Of a DNA stretch of 32,144 nucleotides, positions 7,014-14,224 are shown in pieces. A program made the translations under genes and the position numbers. Numbering within the stretch: the first letter of the stretch is position 1; each line of letters opens with the position of its first letter. Origin of the DNA: Rhizobium sp. Q54 (GTDB taxonomy: Bacteria > Pseudomonadota > Alphaproteobacteria > UBA2966 > CAIVPW01). The DNA is taken from positions 1 to 32,144 of the forward strand of contig CAMDCA010000025.1 in the NCBI GenBank assembly GCA_945889645.1, in the 5' to 3' direction. Below the pieces are notes generated by a model that did not search any database, was not told the DNA's origin, and worked only from the letters and a program-made list of their open reading frames with translations.

Positions 7014-8330
7014 ATGCACACATCGCCCACCACCACGCGCCCGACGGCCAACACGACGGCCAACACGACGGCCACCACCACGCGCAAGGCGCACCATGCC
7101 GGCACGCACCGCACGGTCGCGCCGGAAGAAACCCTGAAGCGCATCACACCGCTGCTGCCGGCCATGGGCATCACGCGCGTCGCTAACGTCACGGGGCTCG
7201 ACCGGGTCGGCATTCCGGTCGTCATGGTGACACGGCCCAACTCGCGGTCGGTGTCGGTGTCGCAGGGCAAGGGCACGACGCTTACCGCCGCCAAGGTCTC
7301 CGGCATCATGGAGGCGATCGAGGGCTACCACGCCGAGCGCGTGCTGCTGCCCCTGAAGTTCGCCAGCTTCGAAGAGCTTCGCTACACGCACCAGGTCGTC
7401 AACGTCTACGCATTGCCGCGCGTGGGCTGCAGCACGTTCACGCCGCACACGCCGCTGCTGTGGACCGAAGGCCGCAGCCTCGTCACCGGCCAGCCGGTGT
7501 GGGTGCCGTTCGAGACGGTGCACCTGAATTACGTTTCGCCGATGCCGACTGGCAGCGGCTGCTTCATCGCCAGTTCCAACGGTCTGTCGTCCGGTAACAC
7601 GCTGGAAGAAGCCATCAGCCACGGCATCTCCGAGGTCGTCGAGCGCGACGCCGCCACCCTGTGGCACCGCATGGACGCGGACGCGCGCGCCAAGACTCGC
7701 GTCGACCTTGCGACGGTGCTCGACGGCTGGTGCTGCGATCTCATTAAGCGCTTCGATGCCGCCGGCATCGACATCGGCATCTGGGACATCACGTCCGACA
7801 TCGGACTGCCCGCCATCCTGTGCCGCGCGGTGCCGCGCGACGGAACGGTGCACGGCTTCCGCCCGGCGGTCGGCATGGGTTGCCATCCGGCGCCCGAAAT
7901 CGCGCTGTCGCGCGCGCTCACCGAAGCGGCGCAGAGCCGCCTGACGTTCATCTCCGGCGCGCGCGACGACATGCCGCGGTCCGAGTACGAGCACTTCCTC
8001 GACGCCGGCGTGCACAAGCGCTGGCAGTCGATGCTGCACGACGAGACGCCGCAGCGTTCGTTCCAGGACGTCGGCGGCTTGGCGACCGAATCGATCAGCG
8101 CCGACATCCGCCGCGAGGTCACGCGCGTCATGGAGTGCGGCGGCGAGGACGTCATCGTCGTCGACCTCACCAAGACGGAGTTCGGCATTCCGGTGGTGCG
8201 CGTCATCATCCCCGGACTGGAAGGCATCGACCATTCGTCCGAGTACGTGCCGGGGCGTCGCGCCCTGGGGCGCGCCACCAACGACTCGGCCGTGATCCGA
8301 TCGATGCCGGCGGCCGGGAGAGCCGCATGA
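7014..8330 (+). CDS. ycaO: YcaO-domain protein (ATP-dependent peptide backbone cyclodehydratase / thioamide synthetase)
   Basis: A 438-residue protein from the ATG at 7014. The first 30 residues are a low-complexity Thr/Ala/Asn stretch, so the exact start is uncertain; a start at 6978 would fall inside the hairpin. The YcaO fold signatures are visible: SVSQGKGTT (about 81-89), then the ATP/Mg-binding acidic motif EAIEGYHAER (100-109), and the second cluster EEAISHGISEVVERDA (near 199-214). YcaO enzymes activate an amide oxygen with ATP. With a Cys, Ser or Thr side chain they make azolines; with a TfuA partner and a sulfur donor they make thioamides. The gene overlaps tfuA by four bases (ATGA) and follows the repeat precursor, so the AGRYYVTPG units are the obvious substrate. 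Confidence 0.9.
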   Translation: MHTSPTTTRPTANTTANTTATTTRKAHHAGTHRTVAPEETLKRITPLLPAMGITRVANVTGLDRVGIPVVMVTRPNSRSVSVSQGKGTTLTAAKVSGIMEAIEGYHAERVLLPLKFASFEELRYTHQVVNVYALPRVGCSTFTPHTPLLWTEGRSLVTGQPVWVPFETVHLNYVSPMPTGSGCFIASSNGLSSGNTLEEAISHGISEVVERDAATLWHRMDADARAKTRVDLATVLDGWCCDLIKRFDAAGIDIGIWDITSDIGLPAILCRAVPRDGTVHGFRPAVGMGCHPAPEIALSRALTEAAQSRLTFISGARDDMPRSEYEHFLDAGVHKRWQSMLHDETPQRSFQDVGGLATESISADIRREVTRVMECGGEDVIVVDLTKTEFGIPVVRVIIPGLEGIDHSSEYVPGRRALGRATNDSAVIRSMPAAGRAA

Positions 8331-9079
8331 CCGTTTTCGTCTTCACCGGCCCGAGCCTGTCGCCCGAGGCCGCGCGCGAGCACCTCGACGCCATCTACAT
8401 GCCGCCGGCTTCGCAGGGCGACTTGATCCGCGTTCTGGCGCGCAAGCCGACGGCGATCGGCATCATCGACGGCTTCTTCCACAATGTTCCGGCGGTTTGG
8501 CACAAGGAAGTCCTCGCCGCCCTGTCCCAAGGCGTGCCGGTGTGGGGCAGCGCCAGCATGGGCGCCCTGCGCGCTGCTGAGCTCGCGGCGTTCGGCATGG
8601 TCGGCGTCGGCTCGGTGTTCGAGGCCTACCGCGACGGCATCATCGAGGATGACGACGAGGTTGCCGTCACCCACGGTCCGGCCGAGCTCGGCTACCTGGC
8701 CCTGTCCGAGGCCATGGTCAACGTGCGCTGCACGCTGGCGGACGCACACGCGTCCGGCGTCATCAGCGAGCGCACGCGCGGCCTGGTCGAACGCACCGCC
8801 AAGGAGACGCCGTACGTCGAGCGCACGTACGACCGCATCCTCAAGGCCGCGGCCGTCGCCGGGCTTGGCGGCCGCGATGCCGAGGTTCTGCGCGCCTGGC
8901 TGCCGGCCGGCCGGCGTGATCTCAAGCGCGACGACGCCATCCGCATGCTGCGCACCATGCGCGAACGCCTCGGTGCAGGCCCGGCCCGGGTATCGCCCAA
9001 GTTCCACTTCGAGGAAACGACGCTGTGGATGAGCGCAGTAAAGGGTACGCTAGACGGGAAGAGAGCGTCCCGGACGTAA
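8327..9079 (+). CDS. tfuA: TfuA-like protein, partner of YcaO
   Basis: A 250-residue protein starting in an ATGA overlap with the YcaO gene. It has the TfuA-like domain pattern: an N-terminal FTGPSLS strand-turn, GIIDGFFHNVPAVWHKEVLAAL, then VWGSASMGALRAAELAAFGM and GVGSVFEAYRDG. The family is named after the trifolitoxin-locus gene tfuA. In characterised YcaO-TfuA pairs (methyl-coenzyme M reductase thioglycine, thiovarsolin) it is needed for thioamide rather than azoline formation, probably for sulfur delivery. Tight translational coupling supports a stable complex. The Crp-family regulator follows after only six bases. The family assignment is secure; the reaction is inferred from the pairing. 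Confidence 0.9.
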   Translation: MTVFVFTGPSLSPEAAREHLDAIYMPPASQGDLIRVLARKPTAIGIIDGFFHNVPAVWHKEVLAALSQGVPVWGSASMGALRAAELAAFGMVGVGSVFEAYRDGIIEDDDEVAVTHGPAELGYLALSEAMVNVRCTLADAHASGVISERTRGLVERTAKETPYVERTYDRILKAAAVAGLGGRDAEVLRAWLPAGRRDLKRDDAIRMLRTMRERLGAGPARVSPKFHFEETTLWMSAVKGTLDGKRASRT

Positions 9080-9085
9080 TCCTGA

Positions 9086-10165
9086 ATGCCAGCCGCAGTC
9101 GACCTGCGGAGCGTAGTCACCAGCAACGTCATCTTTGGAGCCCTCGCTCCGGAAGAGGTTGATCGGCTGCTCGCTGCCGCCGCGATACGCTTCTACGAGA
9201 AAGATCAGCAGATCTTTCAGCAGGGCGACCTTGCGGACGGGCTCTATCTCGTCGTCAGCGGTCGCGTCGGCATTCGCACGTTGTCCGAGGACGGCAGCGA
9301 GATCTTCCTCAATATCCTTGAAACCGGCGCGGTGCTCGGCGAAATCGCCGCGGTTGACGGTGGCGCCCGCACCGCAGGCGCGGTGGCGATGGAACGCTCC
9401 GACCTGTTGTTCGTCGATCGCCGCACCTTCCACGGCCTGATGCTCGCCAGTCCGCCGCTGTGCGTCAGCCTGCTGACGCTGATGTGCGAACGCCTGCGCT
9501 GGACCAGCTCGATCATCGAGGACGCACACTTCCGCGACGTACGCACGCGGCTTGCCCGCCGCTTGCACAAGCTGGTCGCAGAATATGGCGTTCCCGACGC
9601 AGTGGGCGTGCGCATCCGGCTCAAGATGACGCAGGAAATGCTGGCGCGCATGCTGGGCGCCACGCGCGAGAGCGTGAACAAGGAACTGATGGGGCTGCAG
9701 CGCGCCGGCGTGCTCAGCTACAGCCGCGGCTACGTCACCATCCTCAATTCGGAAGAATTGCGCCGCGCCATCGAGCAGCAGCGTCGCACGCCCATGCCGC
9801 CGGTCGGCACGACCCCTGCCTCCGTCGGCACGACCCTTGCGTGGAGGGACGCATGGCCCCACCGGCGTCCCTGCTCGACACCTACCCGAAAAATGGCCGT
9901 GTGCGGCCGATCACAAGCCTACGGCCGGGCCTCGCTGCCGTCGGTGGGCGCCTTCCGTTGCCCGATGGTTGTGCAATTGGTGTCTGTTTTCTGGGCAAGC
10001 GCCCGGCGCCGACGCGTGCTGAGCAGCCGCGATGACGTGGCTGATTCTCGTGCTGTGGCTGGTCGGCGACGAACGCCTTCCGACACCGACGGGCACCCTG
10101 TTGCAGGCCCGCGAGACGTTTCCGACCGAAGCCGCCTGCGTGGCAGCGATCCCCCAATACCATGA
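9086..10165 (+). CDS. Crp/Fnr-family transcription regulator with atypical C-terminal extension
   Basis: The first 235 or so residues are a standard Crp-family protein. The cyclic-nucleotide-binding domain (about 15-125) has GEIAAVDGGARTAG, keeping the Glu (86) and Arg (95) that hold cAMP in E. coli CRP, with Thr96 in the Ser83 position. A dimerisation helix follows, then a winged helix-turn-helix with recognition helix TRESVNKEL (R194, E195, K199), comparable to CRP R180, E181 and R185. No FNR-type cysteine cluster is seen. It probably binds the TGTGA-N6-TCACA dyads upstream of the precursor. The frame then runs on for about 120 residues of low-complexity sequence, overlapping a small plausible gene at 10032. 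Family members end near 230-250 residues, so this tail may reflect a lost stop or a frameshift. Confidence 0.85.
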   Translation: MPAAVDLRSVVTSNVIFGALAPEEVDRLLAAAAIRFYEKDQQIFQQGDLADGLYLVVSGRVGIRTLSEDGSEIFLNILETGAVLGEIAAVDGGARTAGAVAMERSDLLFVDRRTFHGLMLASPPLCVSLLTLMCERLRWTSSIIEDAHFRDVRTRLARRLHKLVAEYGVPDAVGVRIRLKMTQEMLARMLGATRESVNKELMGLQRAGVLSYSRGYVTILNSEELRRAIEQQRRTPMPPVGTTPASVGTTLAWRDAWPHRRPCSTPTRKMAVCGRSQAYGRASLPSVGAFRCPMVVQLVSVFWASARRRRVLSSRDDVADSRAVAGRRRTPSDTDGHPVAGPRDVSDRSRLRGSDPPIP

Positions 10166-10244
10166 GGCGGTGCGGCGCGATTTCGGGGCGCCGGGCATCA
10201 TCGCCTGCGCGCCGCAGAAGGGTCCCGAGGTCGCGGCGAAGTAG
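10032..10244 (+). CDS. Small hypothetical protein with N-terminal hydrophobic segment
   Basis: A 70-residue product beginning MTWLILVLWLVGDERL, a short hydrophobic start that could be a signal-like segment or weak membrane anchor. A soluble part follows with two cysteines (in TEAACVAAI and GIIACAPQ) that might form a disulfide. This layout is common in small exported alphaproteobacterial proteins. It overlaps the last 134 bases of the Crp open frame in another phase. Codon composition looks coding here, which suggests the Crp tail is the spurious partner. No function can be named. Confidence 0.5.
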   Translation: MTWLILVLWLVGDERLPTPTGTLLQARETFPTEAACVAAIPQYHEAVRRDFGAPGIIACAPQKGPEVAAK

Positions 10245-10260
10245 CGCGCGGCTCCGGCGG

Positions 10261-10593
10261 CTAGACCAGAAACTCTTCGCGTTTGCGGTCGGCGGCCTCG
10301 GCCGCCACCAGCCAACGCGGCGAACGGCCGCGGCCGGTCCAGGTGTTGCCGTTCTCGTCGCGATACTTGATGCGCGCCTTGGCGCGCTGCCGCGCCGGAG
10401 CGTCACGGCTCGCGGCTTGCGTGGCGCGCCCCGCCGACGCCGCGCGCAACTCATCGACACCGATGTCGTGCTTGCGCATTTGCTTGACGATGGCTTTGAC
10501 CGCGGCGGCGCGGCCGCGGTTGGATTTCTTGAGCCGCTCCTGCAAGGCGGCGATCTGCTTGCGGATGGCGTTCTCGGAAAGAAGCCTGGGCAT
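10261..10593 (-). CDS. H-NS family nucleoid-associated protein
   Basis: A 110-residue basic protein. The N-terminal half (about 5-55) is a charged coiled coil (IRKQIAALQERLKKSNRGRA), the usual oligomerisation region. The C-terminal half has the H-NS DNA-binding signature YRDENGNTWTGRGRSPRWL, including the minor-groove-binding loop GRGRSPRWL. These proteins silence AT-rich or transferred DNA and bind curved DNA. It lies tail-to-tail with the preceding small gene and 58 bases beyond the oxygenase gene on the same strand. Its position between a peptide operon and a genomic island fits a xenogeneic silencer, but it could equally be a core paralogue. Confidence 0.88.
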   Translation of the reverse strand: MPRLLSENAIRKQIAALQERLKKSNRGRAAAVKAIVKQMRKHDIGVDELRAASAGRATQAASRDAPARQRAKARIKYRDENGNTWTGRGRSPRWLVAAEAADRKREEFLV

Positions 10594-10651
10594 GGGATTC
10601 CCGGGTTTTAAGGACGTCGCCGATTTCTATACGACACCGTCCGTGTCCGCG

Positions 10652-11242
10652 TCACGGGCGGCGCGGCATCGCCACGCTGGCCCAGCCCGTTAAAATGTAT
10701 TTCTCGTGCGTCATGCTCACTTGGCTGCGGTGCGGGTACGTGAAGCTGGCGGGGAAGATCAGCACCTTCCCCTTCTTGGCCTCGCAGACGTATTCCTGGT
10801 GCTGGAACTCCGTGCCGCCGCCCGGAACGTCGTTCATATACAAGACGAACGCCAGGTGGCGATCGATGACGTCGCCGAATGAGTCGCAGTGCCACGTGTG
10901 ATAGCCGCCACCCGGCTTGTAATACTGGAAGTGCGGCAACGTGCGGAATTCGACCGGCTGCGGCCACGCTGCCTGCACATCCTTGTAATAGCGCGGAATG
11001 AACTCGACGAATTGCCGCATCGCCGCGTCGTAGCCGGAATCTTTTGGCGACGGCACGGCCGGATTGTTGCGCGGCAGTTTTTCGACGGCGAGATCCTCGC
11101 TGTCCTTGATCTTCTTGTTGACCTCGAAGCGGCCGGTCAGGCCGGGCGTCGTCAGGCCCAGCTTCTTGCCGATCTTGAACAGATCGATGAGCTGGTCGCA
11201 GACCGCGATGTCGGACAGGAAGTACTCTTTGACGAATTGCAT
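10652..11242 (-). CDS. 2-oxoglutarate/Fe(II) dioxygenase, prolyl 4-hydroxylase-like
   Basis: A 196-residue protein from the ATG at 11242; a GTG at 11323 gives a longer, less family-like start. The double-stranded beta-helix core is in the last 100 residues. The iron ligands are visible as HCD (His118, Asp120) in GGGYHTWHCDSFGD and His171 in TYPHRS. A basic residue near the C-terminus (Lys181) could bind 2-oxoglutarate. The AFVLYMNDVPGGGTEF segment is typical of prolyl 4-hydroxylase alpha-subunit-type enzymes. The reaction is hydroxylation of a protein, peptide or small-molecule carbon. Because the nearby precursor cores contain Pro in VTPG, this enzyme is a candidate tailoring hydroxylase. 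It is on the opposite strand and not in the operon, so that link is weak. Confidence 0.85.
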   Translation of the reverse strand: MQFVKEYFLSDIAVCDQLIDLFKIGKKLGLTTPGLTGRFEVNKKIKDSEDLAVEKLPRNNPAVPSPKDSGYDAAMRQFVEFIPRYYKDVQAAWPQPVEFRTLPHFQYYKPGGGYHTWHCDSFGDVIDRHLAFVLYMNDVPGGGTEFQHQEYVCEAKKGKVLIFPASFTYPHRSQVSMTHEKYILTGWASVAMPRRP

Positions 11243-11348
11243 GGCATGGTTCCAAAGGTATGCCGCCAAACGCGGCGCCGCGCCGATGATCCGCGACTCC
11301 CGCTCGCCGGGCAATGGAAACACCGCGAGTGGCGGCCACGGCAGCCTC

Positions 11349-11378
11349 TTGACTTCCTATTTTCCGTATATACGTTAA
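11349..11378 (+). promoter_or_regulatory. Putative brnTA promoter/operator
   Basis: TTGACT at 11349-11354 resembles a -35 box. A perfect 10-bp palindrome, CGTATATACG, at 11365-11374 is placed where BrnA, which represses its own operon, would bind. No ribosome binding site precedes the ATG at 11379, so a leaderless or very short-leader transcript is possible. The assignment is by position and motif only. Confidence 0.4.
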
Positions 11379-11660
11379 ATGACGATCTCCTGGGACGAAG
11401 CCAAGCGGCAGCGGACGCTGGCCGAGCGCGGCTTGGACTTCGCCGATGCCGACAAGGTGCTCGCCGGCAACCGCTATACCCGTCTCGATGATCAGCGGGA
11501 CTACGGCGAGCCGAGATACATCACCGCGGGCTACCTCGAGGGCCGATTTGTCGTCATCACCTGGACGCCGCGCGACGGCAGACATCGCATCATTTCGATG
11601 AGGCATGGACATGGGCAAGAAGAAGGTCGCTTCCAAGCCCGAATGGGTCGATCCGGATGA
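11379..11660 (+). CDS. brnT: BrnT family toxin (RelE-like ribonuclease)
   Basis: A 93-residue protein matching BrnT: an N-terminal ISWDEAKRQRTLAERGLDFADA helix segment, a central DYGEPRYITAGYLEGRFVVITWTPR beta region, and the RIISMR motif. BrnT folds like RelE and cleaves RNA to halt translation, with BrnA as the antitoxin. As usual for this system, and unlike most type II modules, the toxin gene comes first. It overlaps the antitoxin start by 56 bases. The last 10 or so residues (QARMGRSG) are read in the overlap with brnA. It lies in the host flank, 1 kb left of the integrated element. Confidence 0.88.
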   Translation: MTISWDEAKRQRTLAERGLDFADADKVLAGNRYTRLDDQRDYGEPRYITAGYLEGRFVVITWTPRDGRHRIISMRHGHGQEEGRFQARMGRSG

Positions 11661-11886
11661 CGCGCCCGAGCTGACGGAGGAATGGTTCGAATCCGCCGAC
11701 TACTACGAGGGCGACAAGCTTGTCCGTCGTGGCCGGCCAAAGTCCGAAGCGCCAAAGGAGGCGGTCAGCCTGCGTCTCGATCCCGACGTGGTGGCCCACT
11801 ACCGGGCAACGGGTCCGGGATGGCAGTCGCGCGTCAACGAAGCCCTGCGCAAGGCTGCGAAGCTGAAGGCGCGGCTGACGCCATGA
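11605..11886 (+). CDS. brnA: BrnA family antitoxin
   Basis: A 93-residue protein with a Lys/Glu-rich N-terminal half (PEWVDPDDAPELTEEWFESADYYEGDK), the toxin-wrapping part of BrnA. Its C-terminal ribbon-helix-helix DNA-binding region is APKEAVSLRLDPDVVAHYRATGPGWQSRVNEALRKA. A second ATG at 11611 is an equally plausible start. The overlap with brnT couples their translation. BrnA dimers bind the operator upstream of brnT; the CGTATATACG palindrome is the best candidate. Confidence 0.87.
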   Translation: MDMGKKKVASKPEWVDPDDAPELTEEWFESADYYEGDKLVRRGRPKSEAPKEAVSLRLDPDVVAHYRATGPGWQSRVNEALRKAAKLKARLTP

Positions 11887-11931
11887 CGACGATGCGGCGC
11901 GGGAAGGCGACTCCAAAGCGCGAACCTGGGA

Positions 11932-12419
11932 TTGAATGACGACGATCTGTCCAAACCCGATGCGCTGGAGTGCGGTGTTCGTCGGCTTGACCAAATTCGC
12001 GCGCACTCATCCATGCATTCCCCCCGTGCCGCCGCCGCCCCTGATCCTCGCCGGCTGGTCCTTGGCAACGATGTACAGAAGGCCGAGAGGTGGCGTGAAA
12101 CGGTTGCCTGGGCGCTTTCCAACGATTGTGGCCACCTCGTGGCCGACATTCCCGCCAGCGAATTTCATATGGTGGAAATCCCAACGGAATACGCCGTTGG
12201 ACCGTTCGGCGGCCCCATGTTGCATGGGACTTCGGCAAGAAGCGGCCTCCGGAATCGGAACAACTGCGTCGCTATCTGAACGACCTGCGATTGCGATGGT
12301 TAGAAATCGCTGGAGAGGAGATCGGGAGCACAACTCGCCCTCTTGCGTTCACGGGAAGGACGGCGCGGCGCCTTCTGGTCCGCTTCGATGAGGCCGCAAA
12401 GGCGCCATGGGGCGAGTAG
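11932..12419 (+). pseudogene. Frameshifted hypothetical gene
   Basis: Two frames each read as plausible protein on either side of about 12220. The first (from ATG 11932) gives DVQKAERWRETVAWALSND and continues through FGGPM. The second gives AWDFGKKRPPESEQLRR and continues to WGE before a TAG at 12417. A one-base deletion near 12220-12226 would join them into a single product of roughly 160 residues. I recognise no domain. The stretch from 12420 to 12542 stays open in the second frame after the stop and also looks protein-like (RYVFTLFRRAVNAAIAAHEV). The region is therefore best read as decaying coding DNA. Confidence 0.45.
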
Positions 12420-12736
12420 GGACGGCTTTCGCCAATCAAGACCGAGCGATATGTATTCACGCTCTTCCGTCGGGCGGTCAATGCCGCCATCGCGGCGCAC
12501 GAAGTCGATCACATCGACTTCACGACCCAAGCGGCCAAGTGAAGCGAGCTGCCGGGCTGCTGAGGCGCGCGGCCATTCATTCCCGAACGAGCGCCAGTAT
12601 AGTGACACTCCGGGTCCGAGCCACGGAGCGGCGGGTAGACCACCCAAGGTCGTCGCGGTGCTACCTATTTGCCGCCTGAACGAGCGCATGATCGATGGCG
12701 CACGCTCGCACCACCAACCAACGCGCTGACTTCTTG
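12420..12736. other. Gene-poor, degraded host sequence left of the integrated element
   Basis: About 317 bases between the frameshifted gene and attL. The first 123 bases look like a coding remnant; beyond 12543 I find no convincing gene, RNA or promoter on either strand. This was the 3' flank of tRNA-Gly before integration. Confidence 0.5.
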
Positions 12737-12798
12737 CGGGATTTTGGAGCGGGAGAAGGGATTCGAACCCTCGACCCCAACCTTGGCAAGGTTGTGCT
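12737..12798. repeat. attL: 62-bp direct repeat of the tRNA-Gly 3' end
   Basis: Identical over 62 bases to 29375-29436. It contains the 3' 54 bases of tRNA-Gly(GCC), as its complement, from the encoded CCA (12745-12747) to the D-arm boundary, plus 8 downstream bases. The D-arm and 5' acceptor half are missing, so this copy cannot be a functional tRNA. Confidence 0.95.
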
Positions 12799-12812
12799 AG
12801 GCTTCTTACCCC

Positions 12813-12939
12813 TGGTTCCGCCAGTTTGATGGCGCTTTCTCGTCCTTGACGACAGCCGGTTACAGGGCCAACGTCAAGGTTGTGATCGCTATCTCAAACT
12901 TACCCGAGTTGGTTCCGGCCTGGTTCCGCGGTGGTTCCG
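12813..12939 (+). promoter_or_regulatory. Left-arm TGGTTCCG repeats (putative integrase arm-binding sites)
   Basis: TGGTTCCG occurs in the same orientation at 12813-12820, 12910-12917, 12921-12928 and 12932-12939, just inside attL and ahead of the integrase gene. The last two, with their 3-base spacer, are repeated exactly near attR (29298-29316). Direct octamers flanking both att cores are typical of arm-type integrase or excisionase sites. Confidence 0.65.
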
Positions 12940-12976
12940 AGGTCCGATGCCGACTTCCCGGAACCATTACACCGTC

Positions 12977-14218
12977 ATGCCGAAGCTAACCAAGCGTTTC
13001 ATGGACGCCCTCAAGCCGGTGCCCGACTGCGAGACTTTCGTCTGGGACTCCGAACTCAAGGGCTTTGGCGTGCGGCTCATGCCGAGCGGCACGGGTGCCT
13101 ATGTGGTCAAGTACCGAAACGCCGAATCCCGCCAGCGCAAGCTCGTGCTCGGGCGCATCAACACCCTAACTCCCGACGAGGCACGCCGGCGGGCGGCCGC
13201 TGCGCTGGCCGCGGTGGCGGCCGGAGATGATCCGTCGGCCGACCGGAACGCCGCCCGTAACGCGATGACCGTCACCGAGCTCTGCGACTGGTACGTCACC
13301 GAGGCCAAAGGTCGAGTGAAGCCTTCGACTTTGGCGATGGACGAATCCCGCATCGAGCGGCACGTGAAGCCTCTGCTTGGTCGCCGCTCTGTGGCTGGTA
13401 TCAACCTCGCGGATGTCGAGCGTTTTCAGGCGTCCGTGGCCGCGGGCAAGACGGCTATGGCGCGCGAGGGTCGGGGCGGGGCGACCACCGGCGGCAAGGG
13501 TGTCGCGGCTCGCACTGTCGGCATGCTGGGCACGATCATGGAGTTCGCCCGACGTCACAAGGTCATCACTGAGAATCCCGTCCGCGGCGTTCGCCGCTTT
13601 CCAGATCAGAAAGCAAACAGGTTCCTATCGGGCGATGAGCTTGGCGCGCTCGGCGCGGCGATGCGCGAGTCGGAGACGGAAAACGCGACCGGCATTGCGG
13701 TCATCAAGGCGCTGCTGCTCACCGGCTGTCGTCGGAATGAAATCCTCTCGTTGCCCTGGGGGTGGCTCGATGCCGCCGCGTCATGCATTCGCTTCGGTGA
13801 CACAAAATCCGGCGCCCAACTCCGACCCATCGGCCGTGCTGCTGCCGATCACCTCGGTAGCCGTGAGCGCAAGAGCGAGTGCGAGTGGGTGTTTCCCGCT
13901 GATCGGGGCGATGGGCATTTTGTGGGGGTGCGGCGCGTCCTGGAGCGGCTGTGCGTCAAAGCCGGGCTCGCGGACGTGACCGTCCACACACTCCGTCACT
14001 CGTTCGCAGCAGCCGCAGCCGAGATGGGCTTCTCCGAACTCACGATTGCCGGGTTGCTCGGACACAAGGTGCGGGGCGTAACGGCGCGCTATGCCCATGT
14101 GCCCGATGCCGTGCTGGTCGTTGCGGCCGACCGGTTGTCGGCCCGCATCCTAGCCGCCCTTGAGGGTGAGGAACTCGAGACAGCGAAAATCGTCCCGCTC
14201 CGAAGCGGCACGGGTTGA
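12977..14218 (+). CDS. int: Tyrosine recombinase/integrase (P4-like, tRNA-targeting)
   Basis: A 413-residue integrase from ATG 12977 (MPKLTKRFMDAL), the usual family start; an upstream in-frame ATG at 12947 adds ten unlikely residues. The N-terminal DUF4102-like arm-binding domain (about 1-90) includes WDSELKGFGVRLMPSGTGAYVVKYR. The core-binding SAM-like domain spans about 95-195. The catalytic domain has the Arg in LLTGCRRNEILSLPW, HTLRHSFA (His-x-x-Arg), the GLLGHK histidine and the nucleophile in ARYAHV. Length and motifs are complete, so it should be active. It lies beside attL with the TGGTTCCG repeats between, and it would recombine the 62-bp tRNA-Gly cores. Confidence 0.95.
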   Translation: MPKLTKRFMDALKPVPDCETFVWDSELKGFGVRLMPSGTGAYVVKYRNAESRQRKLVLGRINTLTPDEARRRAAAALAAVAAGDDPSADRNAARNAMTVTELCDWYVTEAKGRVKPSTLAMDESRIERHVKPLLGRRSVAGINLADVERFQASVAAGKTAMAREGRGGATTGGKGVAARTVGMLGTIMEFARRHKVITENPVRGVRRFPDQKANRFLSGDELGALGAAMRESETENATGIAVIKALLLTGCRRNEILSLPWGWLDAAASCIRFGDTKSGAQLRPIGRAAADHLGSRERKSECEWVFPADRGDGHFVGVRRVLERLCVKAGLADVTVHTLRHSFAAAAAEMGFSELTIAGLLGHKVRGVTARYAHVPDAVLVVAADRLSARILAALEGEELETAKIVPLRSGTG

Positions 14219-14224
14219 AATGGG

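Noticed and set aside
6483-8234. 583-residue minus-strand open frame over the precursor and YcaO genes
   Set aside because: Its repeats are the reverse reading of the AGRYYVTPG array; the plus strand has the ribosome binding site and the family motifs.
10608-11636. 342-residue minus-strand frame covering the oxygenase and brnT
   Set aside because: It is out of phase with the 2OG oxygenase motifs and has low-complexity Arg-rich sequence.
12300-12689. 129-residue minus-strand frame left of attL
   Set aside because: It is antisense to better protein-like remnants on the plus strand, with no motif or start signal.
12743-12798. Second tRNA-Gly gene
   Set aside because: Only the 3' 54 bases are present; the D-arm and 5' acceptor strand are replaced by element sequence.
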